5,658 bases of DNA, from the NCBI GenBank assembly GCA_012839395.1, contig DUNJ01000190.1:1-5658 (forward strand), given 5' to 3'. Origin of the DNA: Tepidimicrobium sp. Lineage in GTDB: Bacteria; Bacillota; Clostridia; Tissierellales; Tepidimicrobiaceae. Below, piece by piece: positions 5,054 through 5,658 of the stretch. Below the pieces are notes generated by a model. That model was not told the origin of the DNA. It did no database searches and saw nothing but the letters and a program-made list of their open reading frames with translations. The position numbers and the translations under genes were made by a program. How positions within the stretch are numbered: position 1 is the stretch's first letter; every line of letters begins with the position of its first letter.

Positions 5054-5638
5054 CTACTGCTTGGATTTTAGGCTTTCAAGCCTTTCAACTACCCTATCCA
5101 TCATATCCATGTACTTCTTTTCCTTTTCCCTTTCAGCGTCTACTACATTTTTTGGTGCCTTATTTACAAAGTTTTTATTAGAAAGCTTATCTTTTACCCT
5201 CTTAAGTTCACCTTCCAATTTCTCCTTTTCCTTCTCAAGTCTTGATATTTCCTTATTATAATCTATTAAATCCTTTAAGGGAATAAATATTTCACATTTG
5301 TCCAGCACAACTGATAAATTGTCATCTCCTAAGGTTGATTTATCCTCCAATATACTTATATCGGAAGCGCTAGATAAGTTTATAAAGTAGCTTCTACCAT
5401 AGTCTAGGATTTCCTTTATCCTTTCGTCTTGGGTTATACACAACAATGGAGCTTTTTTGGATGGGGCGATATTCATCTTCTGCCTTGCATTTCTTATTCC
5501 CTTAATGGCCTCCATTATATATGCCATCTGTTTTTCCACCTCTGGATGATGATTTTCCTCCCTGTAGATGGGCCAATCGCTCACTATAAGGGCCTCATCC
5601 CTCTTAGGTAGGTGTTGCCATATCTCTTCAGTGAAAAA
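5054..5638 (-). CDS. valS: Valyl-tRNA synthetase, C-terminal part
   Basis: ValS charges tRNA-Val with valine in the cytoplasm. The segment here gives 194 residues up to the TAG stop. It starts with FFTEEIWQHLP, the conserved part of the anticodon-binding domain that in this family follows LLHPFMP. The domain continues through IVSDWPIY, IRNARQKMNIAPSKKAP and the following beta region. It ends with the tRNA-binding coiled coil of Val_tRNA-synt_C, about 65 residues including EISRLEKEKEKLEGELKRVK, KLSNKNFVNKAPKNVV and DMMDRVVERLESL. The rest of the roughly 880-residue enzyme should lie to the right. The frame does not continue normally: beyond 5638 the same frame meets a TAG within two codons because the adjoining 20 bases are inverted. 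A shorter start at GTG 5584 has no meaning for the family. The identity is certain; the right boundary is an anomaly, not a true gene start. Confidence 0.95.
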   Translation of the reverse strand, partial: FFTEEIWQHLPKRDEALIVSDWPIYREENHHPEVEKQMAYIMEAIKGIRNARQKMNIAPSKKAPLLCITQDERIKEILDYGRSYFINLSSASDISILEDKSTLGDDNLSVVLDKCEIFIPLKDLIDYNKEISRLEKEKEKLEGELKRVKDKLSNKNFVNKAPKNVVDAEREKEKKYMDMMDRVVERLESLKSKQ

Positions 5639-5658
5639 CTTCTACATCCATTTATGCC
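5639..5658 (+). other. Inverted valS segment at the window edge
   Basis: Read on the plus strand these 20 bases translate as LLHPFMP (the last codon lacks its third base). This is the ValS stretch that normally stands directly before FFTEEIW. Here it is in the opposite orientation to the rest of valS and touches it exactly at 5638/5639. Restored to the minus strand, it would rebuild an unbroken LLHPFMPFFTEEIWQHLP. It marks a local inversion or a fold-back join, most simply an assembly or amplification artefact. Confidence 0.75.

Noticed and set aside
5061..5261. Plus-strand open frame antisense to the valS coiled coil
   Set aside because: Its Ser/Phe/Leu-rich product is the complement of Lys/Glu-rich coiled-coil codons; valS on the other strand is certain.
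5429..5611. Plus-strand open frame antisense to valS
   Set aside because: It lies wholly over conserved valS codons and shows no family or ribosome site.

Overview
The window is AT-rich and looks like part of the chromosome of an endospore-forming Bacillota, probably Clostridia or Tissierellia. The evidence is a complete alpha/beta-type small acid-soluble spore protein gene, a PdaB-type polysaccharide deacetylase, a DUF4364 protein, purine-rich Shine-Dalgarno sites and the valS-folC gene order common in Firmicutes. I cannot name the genus.

Layout. On the minus strand from the right edge come the 3' part of valS, then folC, which ends at a strong intrinsic terminator. Immediately after it are a small gene of unknown function (73 aa) and a seven-bladed beta-propeller protein, both starting on the minus strand. 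The propeller gene meets a plus-strand DUF4364 gene tail to tail, and the two overlap by 15 nt. Left of DUF4364 is the plus-strand SASP gene with its own promoter, leader hairpin and terminator. A divergent intergenic region of about 250 bp then leads into a minus-strand cluster: polysaccharide deacetylase, a small protein with a Mur-ligase-like signature, and the first codons of an MgtC/SapB-type membrane protein that runs off the left edge.

How the genes work together. valS and folC are housekeeping genes for tRNA charging and folate polyglutamylation. SASP protects spore DNA, and the deacetylase probably acts on spore or cell-wall peptidoglycan. DUF4364 is a likely DNA-binding regulator. 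The 73-aa protein and the propeller have no assigned role.

I see no phage, IS element, CRISPR array, defence system, rRNA or tRNA, and no convincing new system. The strongest anomaly is at the right edge. The last 20 bases carry the conserved valS segment LLHPFMP in the opposite orientation to the rest of valS, exactly abutting the FFTEEIW segment that should follow it. This points to a local inversion or, more likely, a fold-back assembly or amplification artefact at a contig end. Other items worth a look are the folC terminator lying 5 nt upstream of the next gene's ribosome site, the convergent overlap, and a leader hairpin on the SASP mRNA.
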